From Leadbetterella sp. (GTDB lineage: Bacteria; Bacteroidota; Bacteroidia; Cytophagales; Spirosomataceae), in assembly GCA_019638185.1 (NCBI GenBank), contig JAHBUH010000002.1:248001-312000 (forward strand): a stretch of 64,000 bases of DNA, read 5' to 3'. The number at the start of each line of letters is the position of its first letter. The first letter of the stretch is position 1. The notes below the pieces were generated by a model that searched no databases, was not told the origin of the DNA, and saw only the letters and a program-made list of their open reading frames with translations. The position numbers and the translations under genes were made by a program. Positions 1-8,448 of this stretch are shown piece after piece.

Positions 1-373
1 CGTCCACGGTCAGGGTGTAAGGTGCGTCTTTTTTGCCCAGTCCGAAAACAGTACCTTTTTTAGCTGTTACGGTCTTGGCTATGAGATCCATGAAGTTAGG
101 TTCCCAGATCGATTCTTTGGCACCTTCCCATTTTCTCACCCAGGTGTCACCTGTACCGGGATTTTTTGCGTTCAGGTCTTCACTCCGCTCTTTGATGTAC
201 TGCTGCTCGGTTTTGTTTTCGTTAAACAGCTTCATGTCATCGTAGCGAAACACCACATTTATGGCTTTAGCGTCTTTCAGGAATTTGAAATCTCCTTCCA
301 CCACATTCATTTTCTGGGCGGAAGCTCCTGCAGCCAGTAGCAGGAGAGAGAACAGGACGGTGATTTTTTTCAT
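1..373 (-). CDS. Secreted hypothetical protein, 5' part only (runs off the window)
   Basis: The reading frame starts at the ATG complementary to 371-373 and stays open to base 1, giving about 124 residues of the N-terminus. The first 19 residues (MKKITVLFSLLLLAAGASA, then Q) are a clean signal peptide, so the product is exported. The visible mature part is charged, begins KMNVVEGDFKFLKDAKAINV, and has no motif I recognise. A -7-like TACATTTG on the minus strand (394-401) lies about 20 bp upstream of the start, which supports it. The stop codon and any C-terminal domain are outside the window, so no function is offered. Confidence 0.75.
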   Translation of the reverse strand, partial: MKKITVLFSLLLLAAGASAQKMNVVEGDFKFLKDAKAINVVFRYDDMKLFNENKTEQQYIKERSEDLNAKNPGTGDTWVRKWEGAKESIWEPNFMDLIAKTVTAKKGTVFGLGKKDAPYTLTVD

Positions 374-393
374 AGGTTGATTACTTTAGGTCT

Positions 394-401
394 CAAATGT
401 A
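394..401 (-). promoter_or_regulatory. Candidate -7 box (TACATTTG)
   Basis: The minus strand reads TACATTTG here, matching the Bacteroidota -7 consensus TAnnTTTG, 20 bp before the ATG of the truncated secreted protein. No clear TTTG -33 element is visible at the right spacing. Confidence 0.4.
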
Positions 402-456
402 GTGATCTTTTTAGTGAAAAGATAAAAACTAAAAGCGAAAAAATTATGGATTCCGG

Positions 457-960
457 TCAGTGGCTGCGGAATACGCCGATGATCCTGTCCCACAGGCCGG
501 TCTGGTGAAAGGTGAACTTTTTATGTACGATGAAGTTAAAAATAAAACTCATGCCCATTCCCATAAAGTGGCCTATGGTGCCTGCGGGGCTGAATTCTTT
601 CCCGGTGAAGGGGATGGTCATTTTTTCAGCGCCGATAAGGTTCATGAGCAGGCGGATGGAGTAATCAGCGCCATAAACGGTGATGCATCCGGAAACCACA
701 ATGGTGATGAGGTATTTTACGATCTCGCGGGTGGTTTTCCCGGAGTTCCGGGCATTAAATGCCAGGAGTTTGGTGAGGTAGAAACCTACGGGGATGGAGA
801 CCAGGTAACCCACCCAGAAGGCTTTGACGTTATTCCAGTCTAAAAAGTTAACCAGCAGGGTGGTCCCTATAAGATACTGGACAATCACCCCTCCCAAAGC
901 AGCTATAAAGTAGCCAAAAAAGTTTTTATTTTCCCGGTAGAGTTGCTTTGTCCTGCTCAA
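457..960 (-). CDS. GtrA-like membrane protein
   Basis: A 167-residue protein with four predicted membrane helices (roughly residues 13-35, 44-62, 83-105 and 127-147), the size and topology of the GtrA/DPMS flippase family. The closing segment NFIVHKKFTF matches the family's conserved C-terminal pattern (a short NF...(K/R)xFxF stretch right after the last helix). GtrA proteins act in the inner membrane and are thought to move polyprenyl-linked sugars or serve cell-surface polysaccharide assembly; the substrate cannot be read here. No glycosyltransferase partner is adjacent. A TATCTTTG -7-like box sits at 987-994. Family assignment is likely; specific role unknown. Confidence 0.72.
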   Translation of the reverse strand: MSRTKQLYRENKNFFGYFIAALGGVIVQYLIGTTLLVNFLDWNNVKAFWVGYLVSIPVGFYLTKLLAFNARNSGKTTREIVKYLITIVVSGCITVYGADYSIRLLMNLIGAEKMTIPFTGKEFSPAGTIGHFMGMGMSFIFNFIVHKKFTFHQTGLWDRIIGVFRSH

Positions 961-986
961 AAGTGCTCAAGAATCTGATTAGAACT

Positions 987-994
987 CAAAGATA
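987..994 (-). promoter_or_regulatory. Candidate -7 box for the GtrA-like gene
   Basis: The minus strand reads TATCTTTG, a full match to TAnnTTTG, 26 bp upstream of the GtrA-like ATG. A -33 element is not obvious. Confidence 0.4.
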
Positions 995-1080
995 CGACGA
1001 TTTTTGTGTTTTATCGGAGTTTTTTTAGATAAAATCAATGAATCCGGGCCCTCTTTTCCGGGGGCGGCGCCTTCGTATAT

Positions 1081-1088
1081 TATATTTG
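1081..1088 (+). promoter_or_regulatory. Candidate -7 box for the M23 peptidase gene
   Basis: TATATTTG matches TAnnTTTG and lies 28 bp before the ATG at 1117. No good -33 TTTG is seen upstream. Confidence 0.4.
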
Positions 1089-1116
1089 CAATAAATTTTT
1101 TACCATAAGACCGCTG

Positions 1117-1983
1117 ATGCTGTTTAACACACTGCTTATTGCATGCTCCGTTTTCTGCGTTAAGCCGGAGAGTGATACTACTTTTTCATTCCGGGAGCAC
1201 CCTCATTTTTTTGAAAAGTACCGGGAGCTCCTGGTGAATGTCCGGAATTATTATGTGACGCCCAGGGAAGCGGAACACGAGTTCAAAGCCATTATGCAGG
1301 AGCTCCGCCGGAAATTCCCGAACACCCTGTCGCCGGGTGAGTACATCCCCCTGGTTTTCCCGCTGGCCGGCAGTAATGTGTCAGCCGTGGGCGGAAGGAA
1401 AGGAAACGGGTATTACGTGCGGGAGTTTAACCTGTTTGACCAGTCGGTCAGCGGCAGCCACCCGGCCCATGATATTTTTATTTACGACCGGAACCAGGAT
1501 TGTATCGATGACCGGCGCGGCGAGTACGTGGACGTGGTGTCTGTAGGGCACGGGATCGTGATCGCGGTGGAGCAGAACTGGCAGGAGGGCTCCATTTTCC
1601 GGGGTGGGAATTACGTTTGGGTATATGACCTGGAGCGCGGTGGACTGTGGTATTATGCGCATAACCGGGAGAGCGTGGTGGTAGCCGGGCAGCGGGTACG
1701 GCCGGGCGATAAGCTGGGCCAGGTGGGACGAACCGGCTTTAACGCCGCTCAGAGCCGCTCTGATACCCATCTTCACCTGATGTACCTGGAACTGGATGAG
1801 GACCTTTACCCGCATCCCGTGAATTATTATGAATGGCTGCAGGACGCGGAAACGGTGTATGTGCCTACTAAGGCTGAGCCTTATGTGCCTCCGCGTCAGC
1901 TGGATTTTATCCCCCGGAAAGGTGCGGGGGATAAGAAAGTCAGCTTAAGGAAAACTCCGCCGCTCAGGCTTCCGACAAGGTAA
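1117..1983 (+). CDS. M23 family metallopeptidase (LytM/peptidase M23 fold)
   Basis: A 288-residue protein whose central part carries the two zinc-binding signatures of M23 endopeptidases: HPAHD near residues 114-118 (the HxxxD motif) and HLH near residue 218, after a GQVGRTG turn typical of the family. Between them is the usual Gly-rich beta fold (VGHGIVIAVEQNW, YAHN). M23 enzymes cut peptide cross-links in peptidoglycan. The N-terminus (MLFNTLLIACSVFC) is hydrophobic and probably a signal or lipoprotein sequence, though no clean lipobox is present. The C-terminus is Pro- and basic-rich. The last 20 bp overlap convergently with purS. The enzyme should act in the periplasm; the family is clear, the exact bond is not. 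Confidence 0.85.
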   Translation: MLFNTLLIACSVFCVKPESDTTFSFREHPHFFEKYRELLVNVRNYYVTPREAEHEFKAIMQELRRKFPNTLSPGEYIPLVFPLAGSNVSAVGGRKGNGYYVREFNLFDQSVSGSHPAHDIFIYDRNQDCIDDRRGEYVDVVSVGHGIVIAVEQNWQEGSIFRGGNYVWVYDLERGGLWYYAHNRESVVVAGQRVRPGDKLGQVGRTGFNAAQSRSDTHLHLMYLELDEDLYPHPVNYYEWLQDAETVYVPTKAEPYVPPRQLDFIPRKGAGDKKVSLRKTPPLRLPTR

Positions 1984-2215
1984 AGGTATATTCTTCCATG
2001 ATGAGGTTAGCCAGGAGCTGCTTACAGGCATTTTCCACGCTTTCCCTGGCTTCGGCTTCTGAGCCCGCCTCCAGCACCAGCTCAATGTGACGGCCTATGC
2101 GGCAATCATCGATGTTCTTGATGTTCAGGTTCTTTAATCCCAGCAGCACGGCCTTTCCCTGGGGATCAAGAATCTCTTTGATGGGCATGATGTCAATAGA
2201 AGCTTTAAATTTCAT
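1964..2215 (-). CDS. purS: Phosphoribosylformylglycinamidine synthase subunit PurS
   Basis: An 83-residue protein of the size and fold of PurS (MKFKASIDIMPIKEILDPQG, with the KNLNIKNIDDCRIGRHIEL core). PurS joins PurL and PurQ in the FGAM synthase complex of purine synthesis, bridging the ammonia channel. Separate PurS/L/Q is the arrangement of Gram-positive bacteria and some Bacteroidota, unlike the single-chain PurL of enterobacteria. purL and purQ are not in the window, so it is not in a pur operon here. It ends inside the convergent M23 gene and is followed upstream, 3 bp away, by pssA on the same strand, suggesting co-transcription. Confidence 0.88.
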   Translation of the reverse strand: MKFKASIDIMPIKEILDPQGKAVLLGLKNLNIKNIDDCRIGRHIELVLEAGSEAEARESVENACKQLLANLIMEEYTFTLSEA

Positions 2216-2218
2216 GAG

Positions 2219-2911
2219 TTATTTATTTCTGATGTATTGTATTATCGAATAAAGGATGTAACCGAAGATGATCAGCGGTACGGCCGACAGCTTCAGCAGC
2301 GCCAGCAAAATTACGGAAAGAATAAGTAAGATGTATGTAAAGCGGTTATCCTGCCAATTGTAATTTTTGAATTTTAAGGCCGGCAGGGGAATCTCCGCCA
2401 CCAGGAGGTAGACAAAGATCAGGATGTATACGGGCAGAAACCAGCTGTTAAACAGGATGTCCGCTATTTCCGGTGAACTTTCCGCCAGGTAAGGAAAAAC
2501 CGCGATCACCATGGCGTTAGCCGGCGTGGGCAGGCCAATGAAGCTCATGGATTGCCGGGTGTCAATATTGAATTTAGCCAGGCGCAGCGCTGAAAAAACC
2601 GGGATAAGAAAGGTCATCCAGGCGGTGTTCTGCGGCAGGAAAGCGGAGTCTTTCATCAATCCCCAGAGAATAAACCCCGGCAGCACGCCGAATGACACCA
2701 CGTCAGCCAGCGAGTCCAGCTGCTTGCCCAGCTCCGAGCTCTCTTTCAGGAGGCGGGCCACAAAGCCGTCAAAGAAGTCCAGGACAAGCGCCACGCCGAT
2801 AAGAAGCCCGGCTTTCCGGAGGTCGCCTTCCTGCAGCACAGCCAGGATGCCCAGGCAGCCGCAGAGGAGATTAGAAAGGGTAATGAAATTAGATACGGTA
2901 AACAGCCTCAC
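2219..2911 (-). CDS. pssA: CDP-diacylglycerol--serine O-phosphatidyltransferase
   Basis: A 230-residue integral membrane protein with the CDP-alcohol phosphatidyltransferase signature DG-x2-AR-x8-G-x3-D-x3-D, seen as DGFVAR...GKQLDSLADVVSFG at roughly residues 48-76. It also has about six to seven hydrophobic helices. It would condense CDP-diacylglycerol with serine to give phosphatidylserine, the precursor of phosphatidylethanolamine, in the inner membrane. Length and the N-terminal F(T/L)xxNxxTLxNLxCG pattern fit the Bacillus/Bacteroidota type II PssA. Its ATG overlaps the stop of the upstream MBL-fold gene by 4 bp, so the two are probably translated together. Confidence 0.9.
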   Translation of the reverse strand: MRLFTVSNFITLSNLLCGCLGILAVLQEGDLRKAGLLIGVALVLDFFDGFVARLLKESSELGKQLDSLADVVSFGVLPGFILWGLMKDSAFLPQNTAWMTFLIPVFSALRLAKFNIDTRQSMSFIGLPTPANAMVIAVFPYLAESSPEIADILFNSWFLPVYILIFVYLLVAEIPLPALKFKNYNWQDNRFTYILLILSVILLALLKLSAVPLIIFGYILYSIIQYIRNK

Positions 2912-3549
2912 GATTGTAAAAAAGGATTAAGTTTTTTTTCTTCGCCAATGGTAGTCGGCTGCATGTGCCCTGCATATACGGTGTAATCATCCGGCAGGGG
3001 AAAGAGCTTGGTCCGGATAGAACGGATCAGTGTGTCATAATCCCCCATGGGCAGGTCAGTGCGGCCTATGCTACGGTAAAAAAGGCAGTCGCCGCTGACC
3101 ACCCAGCGCTCCGGTTCACAAATAAAGGCCACGTGGCCGGGGGCATGGCCGGGTACATGAACGATGCTCAGCACGGTATTTCCGAAGGAAAAGATATCGC
3201 CTTCCTCCAGGTAATGCTGTGCTTCCACGGGTTCGCAGCCGGGAATATTCCAGAGCTTACAGCGGGTCTCAAAATCAGCCAGGATGGGTTTTTCCAGCGG
3301 GTGCATGTAGATCTCCACGCCAAAGGTGCGGGCCACATACGCCGCCCCGAATACATGATCCAGGTGAGCGTGGGTCAGCAGGATGGCCTTAACGGTCAGT
3401 CCGCTGCTCTGAATATAATTCCGTAATTCTTCTTTTTCCGCCTGGGTGTAGCAGCCCGGGTCAATAACCACGGCTTCACCGGTCTCATCCGAGAGCACGT
3501 AGGTGTTCTCCGAAAACGGAGAGAATACAAAGGAGCGAACGTTCACCAT
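2908..3549 (-). CDS. MBL-fold metallo-hydrolase (glyoxalase II-like)
   Basis: About 213 residues from the ATG at 3547-3549 (MVNVRSFVFSPFSENTYV); an earlier in-frame ATG at 3567 exists, but a TATCTTTG promoter box (3556-3563) lies between them, so the inner start is preferred. The metal motif THAHLDH (HxHxDH) is at about residues 59-65, followed by VPGHAPGHV, SGDCLF and YAGH, all standard for the metallo-beta-lactamase fold of glyoxalase II-like thioesterases. It probably hydrolyses a glutathione- or other thiol-ester in the cytoplasm, but this broad family cannot be narrowed from sequence. It overlaps pssA by 4 bp. Confidence 0.85.
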   Translation of the reverse strand: MVNVRSFVFSPFSENTYVLSDETGEAVVIDPGCYTQAEKEELRNYIQSSGLTVKAILLTHAHLDHVFGAAYVARTFGVEIYMHPLEKPILADFETRCKLWNIPGCEPVEAQHYLEEGDIFSFGNTVLSIVHVPGHAPGHVAFICEPERWVVSGDCLFYRSIGRTDLPMGDYDTLIRSIRTKLFPLPDDYTVYAGHMQPTTIGEEKKLNPFLQS

Positions 3550-3555
3550 AGGGGG

Positions 3556-3563
3556 CAAAGATA
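3556..3563 (-). promoter_or_regulatory. Candidate -7 box for the MBL-fold/pssA/purS group
   Basis: The minus strand reads TATCTTTG, a full TAnnTTTG match, 6 bp before the ATG at 3549. The spacing would leave almost no leader, so this is either a near-leaderless promoter or chance. No -33 TTTG is visible. Confidence 0.35.
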
Positions 3564-3623
3564 GCACAAATCCATGAAATAGCCATGAGGAATAGACTGC
3601 TTACCGGCCGGTGTGATCGCCCG

Positions 3624-6600
3624 CTATTTGCTTTTGGGCAGCTCCACGTAAAAAGTGGTGCCTTCGCCTTCCACCGACTCAAACCAGATGTTTCCGCCGG
3701 CGTGCTCTATGCCCCTCTTGGCCATTGAAAGGCCGAGGCCGGAACCACCCTGCTTGGTACTGAAGTTCGGGATGAATACTTTTTTTCGCAGTTCTTCTGA
3801 GATCCCGGTGCCGTTATCCTGGACTTCCACCATACCCATGTCGCCTTTTTCGGATACCGATACGGAGATGATGGGTTTGCGGGTAGCGGGTACCGACTGC
3901 AGGCCGTTCAGTACCAGGTTATTTACGGCGCGGCTCAGGATCATCTTGTCGCCGCTGACCATGATCTCATCCGCTTCCATCCGGAACCGGATCTTGATGT
4001 TGTTATTCTGGGTGTAGAGGTCCACGGCTTTTTGTACGGCAGACACCAGGTCAAACACTTCCGTGCGCGGAACGGGCATTTTAGCAAATTCGGAAAACGA
4101 GTTGGCTATCTCGGAGATATTATCGATCTGCTCGTTAATAGACGCCAGGGCCCGGTCTATTTTCTGGCGGTTTTCCTCGTCGCCGGCCGGCAGGGTGCGC
4201 TGAAGCTGCTGGATAGACAGCTTCATGGGGGTGAGCGGGTTTTTGATTTCGTGGGCCACCTGCCGGGCCATTTCGCGCCAGGCGGTCTGCTTTTCACTGG
4301 CTGACAGTGCCTCGCGGCTTTCTTCCAGCTTTTTGATCATGCGGTTATATTCATTGGTCAGCAGCCCGATCTCGTCGTTAGACCGCCACACGATCTCCTC
4401 GTTTTTAGCGTTCAGGTTGGTCTTTTTCAGCTTCTGCGCTATCAGCTTCAGGGGATCGGTCAGGTTAGTGCTGGCCGTGTACGACAGCGCCAGGAGGATA
4501 AAGAACATGATGAGGAAGATGATCAGGATAGCGGCGCCTACTTCCTTGATCTGGCGCTGCAGGGTGTAGCCGGCTTCGGGGTAGGAGATACCGATCACCC
4601 CGTAAGTTTTCCCGTCAGCCGCCTTTCCGCTCAGGTAAACGGTCTTGAAATCCAGGGATCCCAGCGTTTCTTCCAGCAGCACTTCGTTATTTTGGCCAGA
4701 GATGATGCGGGCGTAAGCCTCCGGATTTATACGGCCGGAAAGCTGATACATCCGGTATTGCCCTGGCGTGGAGGTATAGGTCAGGAGGCCGTCCGGATTA
4801 AAGATGCTGATCTCAAAGTCAGAGGAAAGGGCCAGGTTACTCAGCTGCTCTTCCAGGTAGGCTTTGGTGCTTTTGCCGCGGAGATAATCCTGGTAATGCA
4901 GGTTAATGGTATTGGCCACGTTCAGGGAATTTTCCCGGATAGACCTGTTTTGCAAGGTGATAAAAGAGCTGATCACCACGCCCAGGGTAAGCAGGATAAT
5001 GATGGTCAGCGGCACCAGGAAGGCCATGTTCAGGAAGAACTGGATCTTGGAAGAGAAGCTCATCCGGTATACCTCGAAGCCCGAGATAACGCCCAGGATC
5101 ACCAGCAGCACCACCATACCGCTCAGGGTGATGAGAAACAGGTAGGAAAAGCCGGAAAGGGTATCCCGGTAGAAATCGGAGGGCTGCGTGACCACGGCGG
5201 CATTGCCGGCTTTGTCTTTCCGGATATAATGGAGGTAGCCGTTACTGAGCACCTGGTGGTCAGTGGTGTTTACATTTTCCAGGAGGCGAAGGTCAAAGTC
5301 CCGGCTGTAGTCAAAGTTCCCTTCTTTATTAATGATGTGCCGGTTTTTGTCAAAAAGAACATAACTGCCGGCCACCATTCCCGGCTCCTGGCGCACGGTA
5401 TTATCGGTCAGCTTCTCGGAGGTATAGGCCAGTTCGGAAGCGTTATAAGTCACTTTCACCATTACAGCCCCCCGTACAATCCCGTTTTTCCGGACTTCGG
5501 AGAAGAGAACGTACATATTTTCCCCGTTATCTTTCCGTAGGAAGTAGAGGCCGGGGAATTCGGTTTTATTGGGCTGCCCGGCGTATTTGGCATATACCCG
5601 GCTGAGGCTCTCCGGGGAGTCGCCGGCCAGGGGCCTTCCACTGGTGGTATAGGCCTGCACTTCCACGTCATAGGCGTCAAAGTAGGCGCTGAGCAGGCTG
5701 TCTTTGATCAGGTAGCGGAGGGATTCATAGGCCAGTACCGGCCGGGTGAGGGTATAGGCCAGAGTAGTATCATTCTGGATCATATTGCTGAACTGGTTCA
5801 GCAGCAGCTCGGCTTTCAGGTCTTTTTGCTGCAGGAGCTTCTCGGCAAACAGCTGTTTGTCTTCCAGGCTTTTATCGTAATCCTGGAGGGTAACCAGGCT
5901 GAAGAGGATAAACGTAAAGGCGAAGCCCCCGGTCAGGAAGTACACAAAGGTTTTAAAGCGGAGGATATAAAAAAAGCGGGGCAGCTTCAGCAGGAAGGCC
6001 GCCAGGAAGTACAGGGCGGCAATGAGGCATATCCAGTAGTTCAGGTGGTGATAGTAAAAGAACATGGCGGCCAGGAGGGTGCCGTAGAGCCAGTGCATGA
6101 AACCCGGCCGGGCCGAGGTCTGGATCTTGCTGAAGGTATTGATCAGCAGGTGATTCCCCAGGAAATAGATACCAAACAGGCTGAACAGGAACAAGTAGGT
6201 TCCCATTTTGATGTTAGTCAGTTTAAGGGAATAGTCCAGCCCGATGACCTGGTTATTATAGATTTTCAGCACCTGGGTATACACAAAATACCCCAGGGCA
6301 ATAGCCGCCAGTACCAGCACTACGGAGGCCAGGCTTTTTACCTTCACGGAGTATCGTTTAACGCTGGTATAGGTCAGGGCTTCCAGCTGCCAGAGGGCCA
6401 TAAAGGCCAGCACCAGGGTCACGGAGAAGGCGGAGATGATCATGTCACCAAACCCCGGCGGAACCACCAGGTATTCCGGGGTGAGGGACTCAGGCATGAG
6501 CTGCCAGGGCAGTCCCAGCATGAGCATCCACATCCGGATGAAAAGCACCAGCAGGATCAGGTTAATGCTGGCCAGCATGTAGCGGTGCTTCTTTTCCAGG

Positions 6601-7337
6601 GCACTGATATGGAAGACACAAAAGATGGCAATGAGGATCAGGGCAGCGGAAAAGAGCAGGAGGGTGCCCTTAGAGGCACGCATGGTGAGTGTCTGCGGGT
6701 TTTCAGTAGGTGTAACGTAGAAAAGGGCCTTTCCGTCAGGGCCCCGGATCTTAAAGGTACCCGGTGATTCCTGGCGGGAGATGGCCCGGGGAATGGTGTA
6801 AAAAATGCTGTAGTCAAAACCCGGAGTGACCTCACTGAAACGGTAGAGGTCTATGAGGCTTACCACGGCGTAGTTACTGTTTCCGAGGCGGAAAGGCGAC
6901 TTTACCAGCAGGCCCGAGTTTTTATGGTATTCCACGAAGACCACACCGGCGCCTTTTCCCCGGCTTTCTTCTTCGGGAATATATTTATAGGAAGACCAGT
7001 AAATGAGGCTGTCGTCTTTAAAGATAAAATACGGGTAGGTGGTTTCCAGCTGATAGGAGTCAAAACTCTCCTTTTTTTGCGCTTTTACCTTATTTTCAAT
7101 GGAGGAATGTTCTGCCCGGGCGGTAGAAATGGCCTCGTCTATGTTATTCTGAATGATGCTTTGGTATTTTACCTCGCCCTCTTTGTCATGGAATACAAGG
7201 CTGAAGAATCCGGCTACAAAAAACAGTATTCCGAGGATCAGTAAGATGAATTTTGCAGGCTTTTTCACTTGTAACATTTCTAGGCTATCCTTCGGAAATT
7301 TCTGATTCATCAAAAGAAGAGTCAGAAATCGTGCCAA
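3624..7337 (-). CDS. Large multi-pass sensor histidine kinase (NtrY-like)
   Basis: Up to 1237 residues; in-frame ATGs at 7310 (MNQKFPKDSLEM) and 7277 (MLQVKKPAKF) are equally possible starts. Order of parts: one membrane helix (about residues 30-50), an extracytoplasmic stretch to about 225, a cluster of about seven helices to about 480, a second extracytoplasmic region to about 740, two helices, a third sensor region, a last helix near 940, HAMP, HisKA with AHEIKNPLTP (phospho-His near 1028), and HATPase with N-box NLVLNGLQ, DNGTGIS and GGSGLGLS. The NPLTPMKLS H-box and HAMP layout are those of NtrY kinases. No response regulator is adjacent. It overlaps nothing and is transcribed toward the MBL-fold gene. 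Signal sensed unknown. Confidence 0.88.
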   Translation of the reverse strand: MARFLTLLLMNQKFPKDSLEMLQVKKPAKFILLILGILFFVAGFFSLVFHDKEGEVKYQSIIQNNIDEAISTARAEHSSIENKVKAQKKESFDSYQLETTYPYFIFKDDSLIYWSSYKYIPEEESRGKGAGVVFVEYHKNSGLLVKSPFRLGNSNYAVVSLIDLYRFSEVTPGFDYSIFYTIPRAISRQESPGTFKIRGPDGKALFYVTPTENPQTLTMRASKGTLLLFSAALILIAIFCVFHISALEKKHRYMLASINLILLVLFIRMWMLMLGLPWQLMPESLTPEYLVVPPGFGDMIISAFSVTLVLAFMALWQLEALTYTSVKRYSVKVKSLASVVLVLAAIALGYFVYTQVLKIYNNQVIGLDYSLKLTNIKMGTYLFLFSLFGIYFLGNHLLINTFSKIQTSARPGFMHWLYGTLLAAMFFYYHHLNYWICLIAALYFLAAFLLKLPRFFYILRFKTFVYFLTGGFAFTFILFSLVTLQDYDKSLEDKQLFAEKLLQQKDLKAELLLNQFSNMIQNDTTLAYTLTRPVLAYESLRYLIKDSLLSAYFDAYDVEVQAYTTSGRPLAGDSPESLSRVYAKYAGQPNKTEFPGLYFLRKDNGENMYVLFSEVRKNGIVRGAVMVKVTYNASELAYTSEKLTDNTVRQEPGMVAGSYVLFDKNRHIINKEGNFDYSRDFDLRLLENVNTTDHQVLSNGYLHYIRKDKAGNAAVVTQPSDFYRDTLSGFSYLFLITLSGMVVLLVILGVISGFEVYRMSFSSKIQFFLNMAFLVPLTIIILLTLGVVISSFITLQNRSIRENSLNVANTINLHYQDYLRGKSTKAYLEEQLSNLALSSDFEISIFNPDGLLTYTSTPGQYRMYQLSGRINPEAYARIISGQNNEVLLEETLGSLDFKTVYLSGKAADGKTYGVIGISYPEAGYTLQRQIKEVGAAILIIFLIMFFILLALSYTASTNLTDPLKLIAQKLKKTNLNAKNEEIVWRSNDEIGLLTNEYNRMIKKLEESREALSASEKQTAWREMARQVAHEIKNPLTPMKLSIQQLQRTLPAGDEENRQKIDRALASINEQIDNISEIANSFSEFAKMPVPRTEVFDLVSAVQKAVDLYTQNNNIKIRFRMEADEIMVSGDKMILSRAVNNLVLNGLQSVPATRKPIISVSVSEKGDMGMVEVQDNGTGISEELRKKVFIPNFSTKQGGSGLGLSMAKRGIEHAGGNIWFESVEGEGTTFYVELPKSK

Positions 7338-7451
7338 AGCTGTCTCCCGGTTTATTTCGGTGCTTTAATCCGAAATAGAGAAGCAATTAGGGTCATTTGT
7401 TTTTAAACGTGTGCAGATATGTTAAATTGCTGCCGGATTTAAAAATGAAGC

Positions 7452-7958
7452 ATGAATAGTAACTGGATAAGCGCCATGGGTATCCTGGCCGTTCTGGCAG
7501 GCGCCTTCTATATTTTTTACACGGCACTGAAGCGGTCCCGCGAAACGGCTGCGGTGAAAACCGCCCGTCAGGCCATCAGCTACCCCCTGCAGCTTCAGGC
7601 GGCCGAGCGGATGATCCTGTTCCTGGAAAGGATAAAACCCCAGAACCTGCTGGCCCGGATCAGCACGGCCGGCCTGAGCCCTACGGAACTGCAGCAGGTG
7701 ATCCTGCAGGAGGTCCGGACAGAGCTGGATCATAATGCCGCCCAACAGCTTTACCTGGGGAAAGACACCTGGGAGAAGATCACGGCAGCGGCTACGGCCA
7801 CGTCGGCCGCCCTTGTGCATGCGGTGGCGGGAAGAGCGGGAATGGAAGACACCCGGGCCATTGTGGTGAGTGTTTTGCAGAATGAAGACGAAACCGCCCG
7901 GGCGCTGATCCGGGAGGCGCTGGCAGCAATAAAAGATGAGGTGCAAGAGAATTTTTGA
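7452..7958 (+). CDS. Conserved Bacteroidota protein with N-terminal membrane anchor
   Basis: 168 residues: one N-terminal hydrophobic segment (residues about 7-23), then a mostly helical soluble part that starts with RQAISYPLQLQAAERMILFL and continues through a region of Ala/Glu-rich helices. I recognise the overall look of a widespread Bacteroidota family of unknown function (possibly DUF7935) with the conserved PLRLQAYERL/MILFLERI stretch, but cannot place a function. It probably sits on the inner membrane with its bulk in the cytoplasm. The YtxH-like gene starts 43 bp downstream on the same strand, so the two likely form a transcript. Confidence 0.68.
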   Translation: MNSNWISAMGILAVLAGAFYIFYTALKRSRETAAVKTARQAISYPLQLQAAERMILFLERIKPQNLLARISTAGLSPTELQQVILQEVRTELDHNAAQQLYLGKDTWEKITAAATATSAALVHAVAGRAGMEDTRAIVVSVLQNEDETARALIREALAAIKDEVQENF

Positions 7959-8001
7959 AAAAGAATTAACGTTATATTAGGGAAATAAACAAAACACAAT
8001 C

Positions 8002-8337
8002 ATGGGAGTTAACAAAAAACACTTGGCCACTTTTATTCTCGGCGCTGCTGCCGGCGTAGCCATGAACAAATACCTGAATTCAGAAGACGGTGAAAAAATG
8101 GTGGAGAACCTGAAGGAAAAGGGTAAGCAACTGAAGTCGGAGGCGGAATCAGCCGCAGACCGGGTGCCTCAGTATTTTGAAGACCTGAAAGCCGGAGCTA
8201 ATGAGAAGTTCAACGAGATCGTAGGGAACCTGAAAGAGAAATATCCGGATGTGGAAAAGATGCTGAACGACCTTTTCGCCGGCTTCTCCAAGTCGAAAAA
8301 CGAGCCCGGTACGGGAGCGGAAGAAGAAAAAGCATAA
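8002..8337 (+). CDS. YtxH-like small protein
   Basis: 111 residues: a short hydrophobic N-terminus containing FILGAAAGVAMNKYL, a Gly/Ala-rich segment like the GxxxGxxxG membrane segment of YtxH-domain proteins, followed by a long charged amphipathic helix with many Lys and Glu and an acidic C-terminus. YtxH proteins are small, often stress-associated and poorly understood. A long hairpin with a T-run (8355-8440) immediately follows and probably ends the transcript begun at the 7452 gene. Confidence 0.65.
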   Translation: MGVNKKHLATFILGAAAGVAMNKYLNSEDGEKMVENLKEKGKQLKSEAESAADRVPQYFEDLKAGANEKFNEIVGNLKEKYPDVEKMLNDLFAGFSKSKNEPGTGAEEEKA

Positions 8338-8354
8338 TCATTTACCGGGATAAG

Positions 8355-8440
8355 CTGCCCGGAAAAGACGCCAGACGCTGTATGGGGCCGGTATACATAT
8401 ACCATGCCCCCTGCGTTTTGCGTGTTTTCCGGGCAGTTTT
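8355..8440 (+). terminator. Long hairpin terminator after the YtxH-like gene
   Basis: Arms 8355-8371 and 8420-8436 are 17 bp long with a single mismatch (CTGCCCGGAAAA-GACGC against its complement). Inside, GGGGC (8384-8388) pairs with GCCCC (8406-8410) and GGTATA-CA-TATACC (8390-8403) closes the tip. A run TTTTTGTTTT follows directly. This is an unusually long, nearly continuous stem of about 82 nt for a factor-independent terminator. Confidence 0.75.
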
Positions 8441-8448
8441 TGTTTTCC

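Noticed and set aside
4692-6767. Open frames of 282 and 313 codons on the plus strand inside the sensor kinase gene
   Set aside because: Antisense to a gene with all kinase motifs; the translated text is rich in Gln, His and Gly typical of a shadow of membrane-protein sequence.
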